DNA from: an uncultured Eubacteriales bacterium
GTDB taxonomy: Bacteria > Bacillota > Clostridia > Oscillospirales > CAG-272
Assembly: GCA_934417455.1 (NCBI GenBank)
Contig: CAKRWK010000066.1
Location: forward strand, 1-6,495
Reading direction: 5' to 3'
DNA length: 6,495 nucleotides
Numbering within the stretch: position 1 is the stretch's first letter; each line of letters begins with the position of its first letter. The translations under genes and the position numbers were made by a program. The notes beneath the pieces are model-generated. The model did not search any database and was not told where the DNA came from. It was given only the letters and a program-made list of their open reading frames with translations. This document shows positions 4,884-6,495 of the stretch, in pieces.

Positions 4884-6040
4884 AAGTAACCGATGTAAAA
4901 ACATTCGTTGTTGACTGCTTCCGGACAAACTTCGTTTTTGTGAAAGTGTATACGGACGAGGGCATCACGGGCGTCGGCGAAGCGACGCTCGAGTACAAGG
5001 AAAAAGCCCTGCTCGGCGCCGTCGAACACATCAAAGAGTATCTGCTCGGAAAAGACCCGCGCTCCATAGAGGAACATTTTCTGCATATCTATCGCGACGC
5101 CTACTGGCGCGGCGGCGCCGTACTGATGTCGGCACTGTCGGCGGTGGAATGCGCGATGTGGGACATCCTCGGCAAGTCGCTCGGCGTGCCCGTATGGCAA
5201 CTGCTCGGCGGTAAGGTCAACGACAGAGTCCGCATTTACGTCAACGGCTGGTTTGCCGGGGCAAAGGAACCGGAGGAGTTTGCCGAAAAAGCAAAGGTCG
5301 CCGTGCGCCGCGGCGTTACCGCCATGAAATGGGACCCGTTCGGCAAGGCCTTTATGGACATATCGAACGCCGACCTTGACCGCGCCATCCGCTGTGTTTC
5401 CATGGTGCGCGAGGCGGTCGGTCCGTCGGTCGACCTGCTTATCGAAGGGCACGGCCGTTTCAACATTCCGACGGCGGTGAAAATCGCGAAGGAACTCGAA
5501 CCCTTCCGCCCCATGTGGTTTGAAGAGCCGGTGCCGCCCGACAATCTCGACGCCCTGCGCGAGGTGAAAGACCGTTCCCCCGTGTCGGTGTCCGCCGGCG
5601 AACGGCTGTATACGCGCTGGGACTACCGCAACATGTTTGACAAAATGGCCGCCGATTATATTCAGCCCGACGTCAGCCACGCGGGCGGTATCGGTGAACT
5701 CAAAAAAATCTCCGCCGAGGCGGAGTGCCGCTATATCGGCTTTGCGCCGCATAATCCGTCCGGCCCCGTCGCTTGCGCCGCCACACTGCAACTGGCCGGT
5801 TGCTGCCCGAACTTCTCTGTTCTCGAAATCATGTATTCCGACGTGGCCTACCGCCGCGACCTGACCAACGAGGCGCTGGTTTACAAGGACGGGTACATCT
5901 CCGTGCCCGACAAGCCCGGCCTCGGCATCGACATCAACGAGGAGGCCTGCCTTGCCCATCCGTATAAGCCTCATACCCTCCGCCACTATACCGGCGCCCT
6001 GACGGACATCCGTCCGCCCGAGACCGCCTTCTATTTCTGA
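4880..6040 (+). CDS. Enolase-superfamily sugar-acid dehydratase, mandelate racemase subgroup (galactonate dehydratase-like)
   Basis: A 386-residue member of the mandelate racemase/muconate lactonizing family. Such enzymes abstract the proton alpha to a carboxylate and usually dehydrate aldonic or uronic acids to 2-keto-3-deoxy products in the cytoplasm. The N-terminal capping domain covers about 1-125 and the barrel follows. Metal-ligand positions are Glu189 (EGHGRF), Glu215 (FEEPVPPDN) and Glu241 (AGERLY). Putative catalytic residues are His191 and His291 (APHNPSGP), with Glu316 beyond. These spacings equal those I recall for E. coli galactonate dehydratase (183/209/235, 185, 285, 310), except that the first ligand is Glu, not Asp. 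KWDPFG (150-155) and QPDVSHAGG (262-270) are further family marks. Start 4880 matches the usual MKVTDVKTF opening, although its SD spacing is long. The SDR follows after 20 bases. Substrate specificity cannot be fixed from sequence. Confidence 0.9.
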   Translation: MKVTDVKTFVVDCFRTNFVFVKVYTDEGITGVGEATLEYKEKALLGAVEHIKEYLLGKDPRSIEEHFLHIYRDAYWRGGAVLMSALSAVECAMWDILGKSLGVPVWQLLGGKVNDRVRIYVNGWFAGAKEPEEFAEKAKVAVRRGVTAMKWDPFGKAFMDISNADLDRAIRCVSMVREAVGPSVDLLIEGHGRFNIPTAVKIAKELEPFRPMWFEEPVPPDNLDALREVKDRSPVSVSAGERLYTRWDYRNMFDKMAADYIQPDVSHAGGIGELKKISAEAECRYIGFAPHNPSGPVACAATLQLAGCCPNFSVLEIMYSDVAYRRDLTNEALVYKDGYISVPDKPGLGIDINEEACLAHPYKPHTLRHYTGALTDIRPPETAFYF

Positions 6041-6060
6041 TACAGGGAAAGGAACAACTT

Positions 6061-6495
6061 ATGAAAAAAAGAGCAGTATTTGTGACCGGCGCCTGCGCCG
6101 GTACGGGATTTGCCATTGCCGCCCGTTTCGCCGGGGAAGGTTACGGTGTGTTCGTCACCGGACGGCAGGGCGAGCGCGCCGAGGCGGCCGCCGCCGAAAT
6201 CGAAAAGACATACGGCACCTTTGCCCGCGGATACGAACTCGACATCCGTAGCGAAGAACGCGTCAAAGAAATTTTCTCCGATATTGACAAAACGGAGTAC
6301 ACCGTACAGACCGTGGTGCTGAATGCCGCTGACCTCGGTTTCGGCACCGACCCTGCCGTCGGCATGAAATTTTTCGACGTATCCGTCGAAGAATTCGGCC
6401 GCGTGTTTGAAACCAACCTCGTCTGGAACTTCATGATTGTGCGGCAGGCCGCCCTGCGCATGAAAGAATATCATAAGGGGGCCGTCGTCTTTATC
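6061..6495 (+). CDS. Short-chain dehydrogenase/reductase, 3'-truncated by the window end
   Basis: The first 145 codons of an SDR oxidoreductase, open to the last base. The Rossmann nucleotide-binding motif is TGACAGTG (9-16, the TGxxxGxG pattern). VTGR (32-35) ends beta-2, and its Arg35 hints at NADP(H), which is inference. LNAAD (87-91) replaces the usual NNAG, and FETNL supplies the conserved Asn119 of the catalytic tetrad. The Ser, Tyr and Lys of the active site would lie beyond the window. ATG 6061 has AAAGGAA (6048-6054) at a good distance and lies 20 bases after the dehydratase stop, so the two genes are almost surely one operon. A role in the same sugar-acid pathway, such as oxidising a sugar or reducing a keto acid, is likely but unproven. 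Confidence 0.88.
   Translation, partial: MKKRAVFVTGACAGTGFAIAARFAGEGYGVFVTGRQGERAEAAAAEIEKTYGTFARGYELDIRSEERVKEIFSDIDKTEYTVQTVVLNAADLGFGTDPAVGMKFFDVSVEEFGRVFETNLVWNFMIVRQAALRMKEYHKGAVVFI

Noticed and set aside
4793..5986. Minus-strand open frame of 397 codons opposite the dehydratase
   Set aside because: Longer than the real gene but low-complexity and unrecognisable, and it covers the divergent promoter. The plus frame carries all enolase-superfamily motifs.

Overview
The window looks like a chromosomal segment from a moderately GC-rich Gram-positive bacterium, most likely a gut-type member of the Clostridia (Oscillospirales-like). The basis is the AAAGG(A/AG)-type ribosome binding sites, sigma-A-like promoters, a long-form hibernation factor, and a GT2–GtrA fusion next to a divergent PlsC-like acyltransferase. 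This is inference from protein style; no rRNA or marker gene is present to confirm it. I see no tRNA, rRNA, CRISPR array, insertion sequence or phage gene.

Layout from left to right. (1) Bases 1-167 hold a promoter (about 70-98) and leader. They lead into a plus-strand TIM-barrel sugar isomerase/epimerase-like gene (168-1136). (2) Bases 1137-1424 are non-coding but dense in structure: a 19-bp palindrome abutting the stop codon, a 14-bp terminator-like hairpin, a second small terminator overlapped by a competing hairpin, an extended -10 promoter, and two small leader hairpins. (3) The long-form ribosome hibernation factor gene hpf (1425-1952) ends at a strong bidirectional terminator (1984-2023). 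(4) A minus-strand pair follows, read from a good promoter at 3860-3888. A membrane GT2–GtrA glycosyltransferase gene (2725-3828) is broken by an in-frame TAA. Seven bases after it comes a PlsC-like acyltransferase (2022-2717). (5) A minus-strand AraC-family regulator (3965-4744) is divergent from a plus-strand mandelate-racemase-type enolase-superfamily sugar-acid dehydratase (4880-6040). A short-chain dehydrogenase/reductase (6061 onward) follows and is cut by the window end.

How the genes fit together. The AraC regulator, dehydratase and SDR look like a small sugar-acid utilisation unit in which the regulator probably controls the divergent operon. The isomerase-like gene at the left end may also be carbohydrate-related but is transcribed separately. 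The glycosyltransferase and acyltransferase pair points to envelope lipid or glycan work. hpf is housekeeping stress physiology.

The most notable observation is in the glycosyltransferase gene. Its premature TAA lies exactly in the 9-base loop of a perfect 11-bp inverted repeat. Replacing the loop with its reverse complement keeps the frame and removes the stop. That suggests a hairpin-loop micro-inversion: a mutation, a switch or an assembly artefact. I found no clearly new multi-gene system.
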